Of a stretch of 10,611 nt of DNA, positions 1-7,722 are shown piece by piece. Under the pieces are notes generated by a model, which ran no database searches, was not told where the DNA came from, and saw only the letters and a list, made by a program, of their open reading frames with translations. The translations under genes were made by a program, and so were the position numbers. The number at the start of each line of letters is the position of its first letter. The first letter of the stretch is position 1. Source of the DNA: Prevotellaceae bacterium (GTDB lineage Bacteria; Bacteroidota; Bacteroidia; Bacteroidales; Bacteroidaceae); contig JAFLUS010000038.1 in NCBI GenBank assembly GCA_022508685.1, positions 1 through 10,611 of the forward strand, given 5' to 3'.

Positions 1-2
1 CG

Positions 3-46
3 CATAAGCGTTCTGAGGCGTATGCATAAACGTTTTCAGGCGTATG
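3..46. repeat. 22-bp tandem repeat, two copies
   Basis: Bases 3-24 and 25-46 are consecutive 22-bp units that agree at 19 of 22 positions (differences at unit positions 6, 11 and 13). Both end in AGGCGTATG. The array touches the left edge, so more copies may lie outside the window. It sits about 60 bp past the stop codon of the radical SAM gene, in non-coding DNA. Confidence 0.85.
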
Positions 47-74
47 CGCACGCCTGAATACGTTTATGCATACG
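19..74. repeat. Long inverted repeat (25-bp arms, 6-nt loop)
   Basis: The arm at 19-43 pairs with 50-74 at 24 of 25 positions, with the single mismatch opposite base 34; the loop is ATGCGC at 44-49. The outer 14 bases of the left arm, CGTATGCATAAACG, are matched perfectly. The arms are made of the neighbouring 22-bp tandem unit and an inverted copy of it. On the minus strand the hairpin begins 29 nt after the ygiQ stop, so it could end or protect that transcript. It lacks a following T-run on that strand, so it is not a standard intrinsic terminator. A bidirectional terminator or a dispersed intergenic repeat are both possible. Confidence 0.85.
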
Positions 75-103
75 AAAATTCGGTGTGTTGAATATGCTGA
101 TTT

Positions 104-1987
104 TCAGTGCCTAAAAAGGCGGTCGATGAGGTCGGGACGATTCATGCGCCGCAATTCGCGGATGATGGCTTGTCGTTCGTCGGGTTTGTACCAGAAGAAG
201 AAGTGGCGTTGGGCTTGTTTGTCGCGTGCCGACTTGGCGGAGAAAATGGGTTTGAGCGTATAGGGGTGGTAGCCAGAATGCCATGCGTCGGTGGCGAGCG
301 TCATGGGCGTCGGGGTGAAATCCTGCACTTGCTCGAGGCGGAAGTCGAGGCGACGGGTGATGACGGCAAGTTCTGCCATGTCTTCGGCCGTGCAACCCGG
401 GTGGGAGGAGATGAAGTAGGGGATGAGTTGCTGATTGAGATGATGTTCGCGATTGACTTGGTCGAAGATGCGCTTGAAGTCGTAGAATAATTGGAAGGAG
501 GGTTTGCGCATGATGGAGAGCACGCGGTCGCTGGTGTGCTCGGGAGCGACTTTGAGCCGTCCGCTGACGTGCTGTGCAATGAGTTCGCGCGTGTATCGCC
601 GGTTGGTTTCGTCGATGCGTGGGTCGCCTGTCGGGTGGAGCAGAAGGTCGTAGCGGACACCGCTGCCGATGAAACTCTTTTTGATGCCGGGCAGGGCGTC
701 GACGGCATGGTAGATGTCGAGCAACGCGCTGTGGTCGGTGTTGAGATTGGGGCAGACGGAGGGGTGGATGCAGGACGGCCGCTTGCATTTGTGGCAACGC
801 GTGAGGTCGCGTCCGTGCATGGCATACATGTTGGCTGACGGCCCGCCGAGGTCGGAAAGGTAGCCTTTGAAATCGGGCATGCGGGTGATGGCGCGTACTT
901 CGCGCAGGATGCTGGCTTTGGAGCGCGACGTGATGAACTTGCCTTGGTGGGCGGAAATGGTGCAGAAGGCGCAGCCGCCGAAACAGCCGCGGTGGAGGCA
1001 TACCGAGAATTTAATCATGTCGTATGCCGGAATGCGCTTGCCTTTGTATTTAGGGTGGGGCAGCCGCGTGTAGGGCAAGTCGAACGAATGGTCGAGTTCG
1101 TCTTGCGTCATGGGCTGATAGGGTGGATTGACGACGACGAACTGGGTGCCGAGCGGTTGCACGATGCGTTGTGCTTCGTATTTGTTCGACTCTTCTTCGA
1201 TGTGGCGGAAGTTTTCGGCAAAGCATCGTTTGTCGCGCTGGCAATCGGCATGGCTGTGCAGCACGATGTCGGTCGGACGGATGCCGGACGGGATGTCGTC
1301 TTTGTTGAGCAGCATTGCCGTCTGCTTCTGCGGCTGGCGCAGCAGGAGGGTGCGAAACGTGCGGGTGTCAATCGTGGCTGTGCCGTCGGCATCGTTCTGC
1401 AGGTGGTCGAGCAGGAGCGGAATGAGCGAGGCAAAAGGTTTTTCGCCCATACCATAGATGAGGAGGTCGGCACCGCTGTCGGCGAGGATTGACGGACGGA
1501 GCGCGTCTTTCCAATAGTCGTAATGGGTGACGCGGCGAAGCGAGGCTTCGATGCCGCCGACAATGACGGGCACGTCGGGATAGAGTTGCTTGAGGATGTG
1601 CGTATAGACGATGGTGGGATACTCGGGACGCAGGTCGTGGCGGCCGTCGGGCGAATAGGCGTCTTCGCTGCGCAAACGGCGTGCGGCAGTGTATTTGTTC
1701 ACCATCGAGTCCATTGCTCCTGCCGATACGCCGAAGAACAGGCGCGGACGTCCGAGTTTGCGAAAATCGCGGAAGTCGCCGTGCCAGTCGGGCTGCGGCA
1801 CGATGGCTACGCGCAGACCTTCGGCTTCGAGGATGCGGCCGATGACGGCTGCTCCGAACGACGGGTGGTCGACATAGGCATCGCCGCTGAAGAGAATGAC
1901 GTCGAGCATATCCCAACCGCGCAATTCGCATTCCTTCTTGGTCGTAGGCAGCCAGTCGGTCAGTTGAAGTCGTTTCGTTTCTTCCAT
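104..1987 (-). CDS. ygiQ: YgiQ-family radical SAM protein
   Basis: A 627-residue cytosolic protein of the YgiQ (UPF0313) family of radical S-adenosylmethionine enzymes; the reaction is not known. The N-terminus (LTDWLPTTKKE, then DVILFSGDAYVDHPSFGAAV) is the typical YgiQ opening. The radical SAM 4Fe-4S motif CX3CX2C is intact as C335, C339 and C342 (CFGGCAFC). A second cysteine group, C398, C401, C406 and C412, is also usual for YgiQ and may bind another metal centre (inference). The C-terminal part (about 560-627, from PTPMTLATDAW onward) matches the DUF3362 tail. An upstream start at 2029 would overlap the preceding gene by 23 bp and add 14 residues unlike the family, so the ATG at 1987 is preferred. 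It is the last gene of the four-gene minus-strand run, 19 bp after the amidase-like gene. Confidence 0.95.
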   Translation of the reverse strand: MEETKRLQLTDWLPTTKKECELRGWDMLDVILFSGDAYVDHPSFGAAVIGRILEAEGLRVAIVPQPDWHGDFRDFRKLGRPRLFFGVSAGAMDSMVNKYTAARRLRSEDAYSPDGRHDLRPEYPTIVYTHILKQLYPDVPVIVGGIEASLRRVTHYDYWKDALRPSILADSGADLLIYGMGEKPFASLIPLLLDHLQNDADGTATIDTRTFRTLLLRQPQKQTAMLLNKDDIPSGIRPTDIVLHSHADCQRDKRCFAENFRHIEEESNKYEAQRIVQPLGTQFVVVNPPYQPMTQDELDHSFDLPYTRLPHPKYKGKRIPAYDMIKFSVCLHRGCFGGCAFCTISAHQGKFITSRSKASILREVRAITRMPDFKGYLSDLGGPSANMYAMHGRDLTRCHKCKRPSCIHPSVCPNLNTDHSALLDIYHAVDALPGIKKSFIGSGVRYDLLLHPTGDPRIDETNRRYTRELIAQHVSGRLKVAPEHTSDRVLSIMRKPSFQLFYDFKRIFDQVNREHHLNQQLIPYFISSHPGCTAEDMAELAVITRRLDFRLEQVQDFTPTPMTLATDAWHSGYHPYTLKPIFSAKSARDKQAQRHFFFWYKPDERQAIIRELRRMNRPDLIDRLFRH

Positions 1988-2006
1988 GCAGTAGGGCGTC
2001 CGAAGG

Positions 2007-4850
2007 TTATTTGCAAAGGAACTTGACAATGGCAGACATCAGTTGGTTGCGGTTGTTGGCATCGGTAATGCTTTCCAACGGAAAACCGCAAGTGATGACT
2101 TTGTAGTCGTTGCCGTCGTATGCCGTGGCGGCAATGTGTCCGGTGGAATATGCCAACATGGCAAAGGCCGAGGCATCGGGCGTGAGTGCTTCTACCTGTG
2201 GCACGGCATAACTCTGCTCGTTGAGCGCACGATGAATTGTGAAATTGAGTCCGCACCCGTGCAATGCGTCGATGCTCTTGTCTTTCTGCTGACCGAAGAG
2301 TGTGGCTTTCAGCAGGGAAGAGGGGAGGGCGTTGCGGTTCAGCAGATTGGCACCGCTCACCAGCAGTCGTCCGCCCTGTCGGCAATACGTGTCGATGATG
2401 CCGGCTGCCTTCGTGTCGAACGCGAGTTGCACGCCATAGATGACGTCGAGCATGCGGTATCGTTGCAATTCGTGCGCAGACATGGCGGTAAATGCCGACA
2501 TGCTGCACGACGTGAACGAATGGCGGCCGTTGAGCGCAATGCCTTGACCATGCAGATAGGTGTAGTCGAAGGTGTTGCCCATGACGACCTTGCCTTCGAG
2601 TTCGGTGCCGCTATAGCCCAAGCCTGTCGCCGATTCGGAACCCATCGTAGATTTCGTGAATACTTGCTGTGCGCCGCAGAATCCGGCAAATGCACCATAA
2701 GGCACACCCGGGTCTTCGTCGAGCGTGAAGCCTTGCTCGGTGGCGGTGTTGAACGACGACGGCCCCGACAGACGGGTGAAGCCGTTGACGATGAGCACGG
2801 TGCCTTCGTTTTGCGAGGCGATGCGTGCCGACAATGTTTCCGACGGAAAACTCTTGCCGCCGGCGTTGAGTGCGCAGATGCGGAACGAATAGGTTTGGTC
2901 TTTTTCAAGCCGAACGGTGCAGGAAGTGCTGTTGATGACGGTGCCGTTGTCGAAATCGCCGTCGTTCATGCGGGTGTAGACGACGTAGTGCGTCGCATCG
3001 GCTGAAGGGTCGAGTTCGTCTTTCGTCGGTTGCCAAGAAAGTGTGGCGATGCTTTTCGCTTCGTCGAGTTGGATGGCGAACTGGCGCACCGGCAGTGGTT
3101 GTATCACATAACTGCGGTTGTGCATCGTGGCAAGATACTGCGTGATAGTTTTGTAAACGGAACGGCTGAAATCGAACTTGAATTGCGGGTCGAAACCTAA
3201 CCGCATGTCGGCAAAGTTCTGATGCGACAGCATTTCGAGCAATACGCCGGGTATCTTGACTTCGCGCGTTTCGCCATAGTTGCGATTGAACAGGCGACGC
3301 ACCTGCCATTTGTACTTTCGCAAGTCGGTGTATAAGTTGGCAAGCAACAGGTCTGCCAAATCGCGGCTAGTGTAGCGGCTGAGGTTGTCGCCGCATTTTT
3401 CGTCGAAAATATCGGTCGTGCAGATGCTGAGCGAACCGATGAGTGCGTCAATCTTTGAATAGCCGGCATCGCTGTGGAAGGCAACATTCAGTTCAACCGG
3501 CACGCGACGGCCGTCGAGGTCGGGGGCATAGACGGAACCGCCTGCCAATTCGTTGGCTACACGCGGACGGGTCTGTATGTCGCTTTTGTAGTCGTCTTCA
3601 TTATTAAAGTAATTGTAAGTGGAGTCGCGCATACCAGCCCATTGTGAAGCATAACGCGCACCTTCAGCCCATCGTGGCAGTCCGCTCTTTGTGCCTTCGA
3701 CGGCAATGTTGCCCATGCCGCCTCCGAAGCGGACAGCATCTGCACTGACGACGCCGTGGTGGCGGCTGTGGTTGCTGAGCGTGACCATGCCTTGTTCGTG
3801 CTGTCCTTCATCAAATTCAAACGTACCGAGGTAGACCCACGTGCCTGCACCCATTTGTTGGTTGACGGAAAACTCTGTCTTTCCGCCTTTGTGGTAGACG
3901 ACGTAGCGGGCATCGTCGATGGCGTTGTCCAACGTCTGATAGGATACGTAGACAGCATATCGCCCTTGTGCCGGAATGGCGGGCACCCATTGGATGACGG
4001 AGGAGTGGTTCTCGTTGGTGACGGTTTCGGCATAACGTGCCGTTCCGTCGGTGAATGGGTTTTCACCGGCGACATACGTGTCTTTGATTTGCGCAAAACC
4101 GACGTGGTCAGACGTTTTCCATGAGGCGTTTGCATGATGGTTCTGCGGTGTCAGTTCGATGTAGCGTCCGTTGGTATCGGGCGCATCGTTGTCGACGATG
4201 ACTTCGTGAGATTGCCAATCGCGTTCGCGTGCGGTGTAGACAATGGCACCGGCATTCTCCAACATCGGTATGATGTAAGGAAGCACGAAGGTTTGCGTGA
4301 ACAGGTCTTCGGTGGTGCAGAAGAGGTTGGGACGCATCCATTTCCATATTTTCTTCGTGCGGTCGTAGTAGCGTCCGTGGCTCTGGCAAATGGTGAGGTG
4401 GGTGCCGTCGAGACCATTGCGGATGTCGTATGGGCGGGACAGATTTTTCACCCATGGTGCACCGTCATATTCGCGCTTCCACAATCGTGTGTCGTCTTTC
4501 TGCCTTGTGCGCACGGCGTTGGGTATCAAGTCCTCAATGGCGTGTTTGTCGGTGATGACGGTGAGGGTGTATGATTGCAGCGAATCGGGCAACATCCGAC
4601 GGATGTCTCTGTACACGCGTTCGACGGATTCTTCCGTGAAAAACTGCTCGCCAAAGATGTCGGAACACGTGATGCGGATGCTCTGTGTGCTGTCGTCCAC
4701 CTCGCAGGTTTGCATTTTGGGCTTACCGATGTGCATGTCTCCTCGCGAGAACGTGTCAATATAGTTTCTGATGCTCGCCTGATAGTTTTGCGCTGCGACA
4801 TGGAGCGTCAGCAGCAGTCCAACGAGCAAAAAACGTGTGCGTAGTGTCAT
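2007..4850 (-). CDS. Secreted amidase-like protein with golvesin-C-like insert and FN3 domain
   Basis: A 947-residue exported protein; homologues in Bacteroidales are often labelled 'golvesin C-terminal-like domain protein' or, doubtfully, 'xanthan lyase'. Residues 1-21 form a signal peptide ending VAAQ. Residues about 150-211 resemble the first half of a zinc N-acetylmuramoyl-L-alanine amidase (Amidase_3): H158 in QSHG, E181, then a helix leading to GAIVYTARERD. Residues about 215-380 look like a golvesin-C beta-sandwich (IPAQGRYAVYVSYQT, then TWVYLGTFEFDEG, then VSADAVRFGGG). The amidase resumes with H459 (VAFHSDAG) and E539 (PGVLLEMLSHQN). An FN3 domain (about 582-678) and an unassigned alpha/beta C-terminal domain (about 683-947) follow. 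There is no recognisable T9SS C-terminal sorting domain. Peptidoglycan cleavage is inferred from the residues, not shown. The gene lies 39 bp after the plug gene. Confidence 0.85.
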   Translation of the reverse strand: MTLRTRFLLVGLLLTLHVAAQNYQASIRNYIDTFSRGDMHIGKPKMQTCEVDDSTQSIRITCSDIFGEQFFTEESVERVYRDIRRMLPDSLQSYTLTVITDKHAIEDLIPNAVRTRQKDDTRLWKREYDGAPWVKNLSRPYDIRNGLDGTHLTICQSHGRYYDRTKKIWKWMRPNLFCTTEDLFTQTFVLPYIIPMLENAGAIVYTARERDWQSHEVIVDNDAPDTNGRYIELTPQNHHANASWKTSDHVGFAQIKDTYVAGENPFTDGTARYAETVTNENHSSVIQWVPAIPAQGRYAVYVSYQTLDNAIDDARYVVYHKGGKTEFSVNQQMGAGTWVYLGTFEFDEGQHEQGMVTLSNHSRHHGVVSADAVRFGGGMGNIAVEGTKSGLPRWAEGARYASQWAGMRDSTYNYFNNEDDYKSDIQTRPRVANELAGGSVYAPDLDGRRVPVELNVAFHSDAGYSKIDALIGSLSICTTDIFDEKCGDNLSRYTSRDLADLLLANLYTDLRKYKWQVRRLFNRNYGETREVKIPGVLLEMLSHQNFADMRLGFDPQFKFDFSRSVYKTITQYLATMHNRSYVIQPLPVRQFAIQLDEAKSIATLSWQPTKDELDPSADATHYVVYTRMNDGDFDNGTVINSTSCTVRLEKDQTYSFRICALNAGGKSFPSETLSARIASQNEGTVLIVNGFTRLSGPSSFNTATEQGFTLDEDPGVPYGAFAGFCGAQQVFTKSTMGSESATGLGYSGTELEGKVVMGNTFDYTYLHGQGIALNGRHSFTSCSMSAFTAMSAHELQRYRMLDVIYGVQLAFDTKAAGIIDTYCRQGGRLLVSGANLLNRNALPSSLLKATLFGQQKDKSIDALHGCGLNFTIHRALNEQSYAVPQVEALTPDASAFAMLAYSTGHIAATAYDGNDYKVITCGFPLESITDANNRNQLMSAIVKFLCK

Positions 4851-4889
4851 GGGGCTGTTCTTTTCCTCTGCAAATGTCTGCGTGCAGGT

Positions 4890-6176
4890 TTATTGATTTC
4901 CTAAATATTGAATTTTCTGATAACCGACGAGGTGGTCGTATCGTTCGCCGAAAGGACGGTGATATACATATACGGCATATTCGTTCTCCGTCTGATAGAA
5001 ATCGCCTTCGGTTTCTGCCGTCATGCCGACGTCGGAGTCGTTGGGCAGATAGATGTATTGATAATTGTAGGAACCTTGCTTCAACGGCAAGGCGATGGTG
5101 TAGGCATGTTCCATGTGGTCGTATTCCATCATGTATTCTTCGGCAAAACGATTGTTGGTCAAATCGCCGTGAAGATAGACGTTTCCGTCGGGAAGTTCGG
5201 GCATTTCCAAACGGAAGTGGGTGATGAAATAGTCGCTTTCCGTTTCGTTCTCGTCGTTGTCGCCGTTGCGCACCAGATAGCGTCCGTCTTGGTCTTGGTC
5301 GTACAGATAGGCTGTGCGTTGCTCGTCGGTCATGATGTAGGCGTGATAGAGTGGGGCATGATATTGCATACTCTCCACGCGCATCGTCGGAACGTGTTCA
5401 TCCATGATTTCAAAACGGCGGTATTCGTTGCCTGCAGGAAAGATGAGGCTGCGGTTGTGATTGAATACCAACGTATTGGTCTTGAGATAAGTGGGTTGCA
5501 GATGTTCAACGTGATTGTCCCAACGGCGATTTTGCACGACAACGGGATAGAGTTCCTTCTCGGGCTGATTGACGCGATAGGTGGAATAGTTGAGGTCGAA
5601 ACTGACTTGCTGATGTTGCTTGTACGTGTCAATGTCCGTGTTCGACGTAACCGAAATATCCACACCTACGCGCTGTTCCACGATTGAAAAACAGGCTTCG
5701 GCAACGGGTTCATCGTCTCCGTCTTCGTAAATGTCCACGCGATAGTTGCCGCTGACGAGCAGACGCACGTCGTCGTTGGGGATGCGCAACGTATAGTGGT
5801 TGTAGAGCATGGCAGTACCCATTGACGGCGAATAGTCCTCGATGCGGCTGCCGTTGAATCCGTCCATATAGTCGCTTTCGAGCAAATCCGAAGGCGTCCA
5901 GTCGGCATTGCAATGCGTAATGCGGTAGGTGTAGCGGACGTAATTGTGCTGCAAGTCATCGAACAGGATGCTGACATAGTTGCGGCCGCCCAATGGCACG
6001 ACAGGGTCGCTGTTCCACAATCCGTTCACTTCCACACGAAGGCTTTTCAGGTTATCCAAAAATACGGCATTCGTCTGGGCATTGGCGATGGCTGTGCTGC
6101 CACCGATGACGGATAGGGTAAGCATCAGCCGTCGGAGCGTTCGAAGCGGAAGGTGGAACAAACGTCTGTGTGTCAT
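4890..6176 (-). CDS. Type IX secretion system plug-like protein (DUF5103)
   Basis: A 428-residue exported protein of the DUF5103 family, whose Flavobacterium johnsoniae member was found as the 'Plug' closing the periplasmic side of the SprA translocon. The family hallmark is clear at residues about 69-153: SILFDDLQHNYVRY, then HCNADW, DYMDGFNGSRIEDYS, NHYTLRIPN and SGNYRVDIYEDGD. Residues 1-34 are a signal peptide with an arginine-rich n-region, a hydrophobic core and ANAQ before the cleavage site. The longer start at 6218 would overlap uxaC by 26 bp and put 14 extra residues before the signal peptide; the ATG at 6176 leaves a 16-bp gap and is preferred. A start at residue 18 would lose the positive charges. 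The family is firm. A role as translocon plug in this organism is inferred, since no other T9SS gene is in the window. Confidence 0.9.
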   Translation of the reverse strand: MTHRRLFHLPLRTLRRLMLTLSVIGGSTAIANAQTNAVFLDNLKSLRVEVNGLWNSDPVVPLGGRNYVSILFDDLQHNYVRYTYRITHCNADWTPSDLLESDYMDGFNGSRIEDYSPSMGTAMLYNHYTLRIPNDDVRLLVSGNYRVDIYEDGDDEPVAEACFSIVEQRVGVDISVTSNTDIDTYKQHQQVSFDLNYSTYRVNQPEKELYPVVVQNRRWDNHVEHLQPTYLKTNTLVFNHNRSLIFPAGNEYRRFEIMDEHVPTMRVESMQYHAPLYHAYIMTDEQRTAYLYDQDQDGRYLVRNGDNDENETESDYFITHFRLEMPELPDGNVYLHGDLTNNRFAEEYMMEYDHMEHAYTIALPLKQGSYNYQYIYLPNDSDVGMTAETEGDFYQTENEYAVYVYHRPFGERYDHLVGYQKIQYLGNQ

Positions 6177-6192
6177 GTCGTGGCGATGGATT

Positions 6193-7602
6193 TCAGAAGC
6201 GGAAATAGTTTTTAGCATTGTAGTAGCAAATATCCTCTACCATTTGCGCCACGCGTGGCAGTTCTTCGGCGGGTATTTCTCCGTTTTCGACGTCGTTGCC
6301 CAAAAGGTTGCACAGGGTGCGACGGAAATATTCGTGGCGAGGGTAGGAGAGGAACGAACGCGAGTCGGTCAGCATGCCCACGAAGCGGCTCAACAATCCC
6401 AACAGCGAAAGCGTGTTCATCTGCTTGGTCATGCCGTCCTTTTGGTCGAGGAACCACCATCCGCTGCCCCATTGGATTTTACCGGGCACACTGCCGTCTT
6501 GGAAGTTGCCGAGCATCGTCGCCACCACTTCGTTGTCGGCCGGATTGAGATTGTAGATGATGGTCTTTGCCAAATGTCCCTTTGCATCCAATCGGTCGAG
6601 GAAACGCGACATCGATTTGGCGGTGTTGAACTGCCCGATGCTGTCGAAGCCGGTGTCGGGACCGAGGAGTCGGAACATTCGCGTGTTGTTGTCGCGAATG
6701 GCTCCGTAGTGGAATTGCTGCACCCATCCGCTGGCGTGGTCCATTTCGGCAAAGAGCGTGAGCATGCACGACTTGAACTGCCGCACTTCCTCCGTTGTCA
6801 GTTCCGTACCGCCATATACTTTGTCGAATATCGCGTTGATGCCTGCGTCCGTATAGTCGTCGGCATAGAATTCCTCAATGCCGTGGTCGCTCAGTCGGCA
6901 ACCGTTGTCGGCAAAGAAGTCGTGGCGGCGTTGCAGGGCATCGACGAGGTCGGCATACGTGCGAATGTCCACGCCGCTCACTTCTGCTAGTTTTTCCACG
7001 TAAGCGCGGAAGGTCTGCGGATTTTCCACCGCCATCGCCTTGTCGGGACGCCATGCCGGAATGACTTTGATGTCAAATCCCGATTCGCGAATTTGCCGAT
7101 GCCATTCCAGCGAATCCACAGGGTCGTCGGTCGTGCAGACGGTTTCCACGTTGTAGCGACGCATCAGCCCTTGCGGCGTGAATGTCGGGTCGTTGGCAAT
7201 GCGGTCGTTGCACGCATCGAAAATCTCGCGTGCCGTCGACGGATTCAGAATCGTGTCGATGCCGAAGGCGGTCTTCAGTTCCAGATGCGTCCAATGGTAG
7301 AGCGGGTTGCGCAACGTGTATGGCACGGTTTCTGCCCACTTTTCAAACTTTTCCCAATCGCTCGTGTCGCTGCCGGTGCAGTAGCGTTCGTCCACGCCGT
7401 TGGAACGCATGGCACGCCATTTGTAGTGGTCGCCTCCCAACCATATTTCGGTAATGGAGCGGAAAGGGCGGTTTTCGGCTATCATCTGCGGAACGAGGTG
7501 GCAATGATAGTCGATGATAGGCATCGGTGCTGCGTGTTCGTGATATAGTCTTTCTGCCGTCTCTGTCTGCAGCAGGAAGTTGGAATCCATAAACTTTTTC
7601 AT
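6193..7602 (-). CDS. uxaC: Uronate isomerase (glucuronate/galacturonate isomerase)
   Basis: UxaC interconverts D-glucuronate with D-fructuronate and D-galacturonate with D-tagaturonate, the first cytosolic step of uronic acid breakdown. The 469-residue protein is full length for the family and recognisable throughout. It has the metal-binding HxH in PIIDYHCHL (H33, H35), the conserved GGDHYKWRAMR segment at about 56-66, and the family motif TDSRSFLSYPRHEYF at about 412-426. The ATG at 7602 gives the usual beginning MKKFMDSNFLLQTETA; a TTG two codons earlier is less likely. It is the first gene of the minus-strand run and starts 41 bases inside a good Bacteroidota promoter. It is divergent from uxaB, the next enzyme on the galacturonate branch, which supports galacturonate as the main substrate here. 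Confidence 0.97.
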   Translation of the reverse strand: MKKFMDSNFLLQTETAERLYHEHAAPMPIIDYHCHLVPQMIAENRPFRSITEIWLGGDHYKWRAMRSNGVDERYCTGSDTSDWEKFEKWAETVPYTLRNPLYHWTHLELKTAFGIDTILNPSTAREIFDACNDRIANDPTFTPQGLMRRYNVETVCTTDDPVDSLEWHRQIRESGFDIKVIPAWRPDKAMAVENPQTFRAYVEKLAEVSGVDIRTYADLVDALQRRHDFFADNGCRLSDHGIEEFYADDYTDAGINAIFDKVYGGTELTTEEVRQFKSCMLTLFAEMDHASGWVQQFHYGAIRDNNTRMFRLLGPDTGFDSIGQFNTAKSMSRFLDRLDAKGHLAKTIIYNLNPADNEVVATMLGNFQDGSVPGKIQWGSGWWFLDQKDGMTKQMNTLSLLGLLSRFVGMLTDSRSFLSYPRHEYFRRTLCNLLGNDVENGEIPAEELPRVAQMVEDICYYNAKNYFRF

Positions 7603-7649
7603 AAACAATAAAGAGGTGTCAAATGAGTGTGAGTGTTGTATTTCAACGA

Positions 7650-7681
7650 CAAAATTACACTTTTACTTTCAATTATCCAAA
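7650..7681 (-). promoter_or_regulatory. Bacteroidota-type promoter for the uxaC operon
   Basis: Read on the minus strand, TTTG (7681-7678) is followed after 20 bases by TAATTTTG (7657-7650). This is an exact fit to the Bacteroidota primary sigma consensus TTTG-N19..21-TAnnTTTG. Transcription would start near 7643, leaving a leader of about 40 nt before the uxaC ATG. The start site was not measured. Confidence 0.7.
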
Positions 7682-7697
7682 AAAAACCGTAATTTCG
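7667..7697 (+). promoter_or_regulatory. Candidate promoter for uxaB
   Basis: TTTC at 7667-7670 is followed after 19 bases by TAATTTCG at 7690-7697. Each element has one change from the Bacteroidota consensus TTTG / TAnnTTTG. It would give a leader of about 20 nt before the uxaB ATG at 7723. It overlaps the opposing uxaC promoter at 7667-7681. CGTAAT occurs twice (7688-7693 and 7701-7706), 13 bp apart, around the -7 element, which could be half-sites for a regulator (inference). Confidence 0.45.
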
Positions 7698-7722
7698 CAA
7701 CGTAATCATTAAAATCCGACCT

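Noticed and set aside
66..263. Short plus-strand open frame starting in the left hairpin
   Set aside because: It runs antisense through the 3' end of ygiQ, begins inside a repeat arm, and has no recognisable product.
111..1001. 296-codon open frame on the minus strand inside ygiQ
   Set aside because: It is out of frame with the clearly conserved YgiQ protein and extremely rich in Arg, His and Pro, a typical frame artefact.
2043..3005. 320-codon open frame on the plus strand opposite the amidase-like gene
   Set aside because: It is a shadow of a gene with recognisable domains; the translation is rich in Val, Arg and Ala with no motif.
5980..6990. 336-codon open frame on the plus strand across the plug/uxaC junction
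   Set aside because: It spans two confident genes on the other strand, and its sequence has no family features.
7635..7647. GTTG-TATTT-CAAC as an operator downstream of the uxaC promoter
   Set aside because: Four-base arms are too short to stand out from chance.
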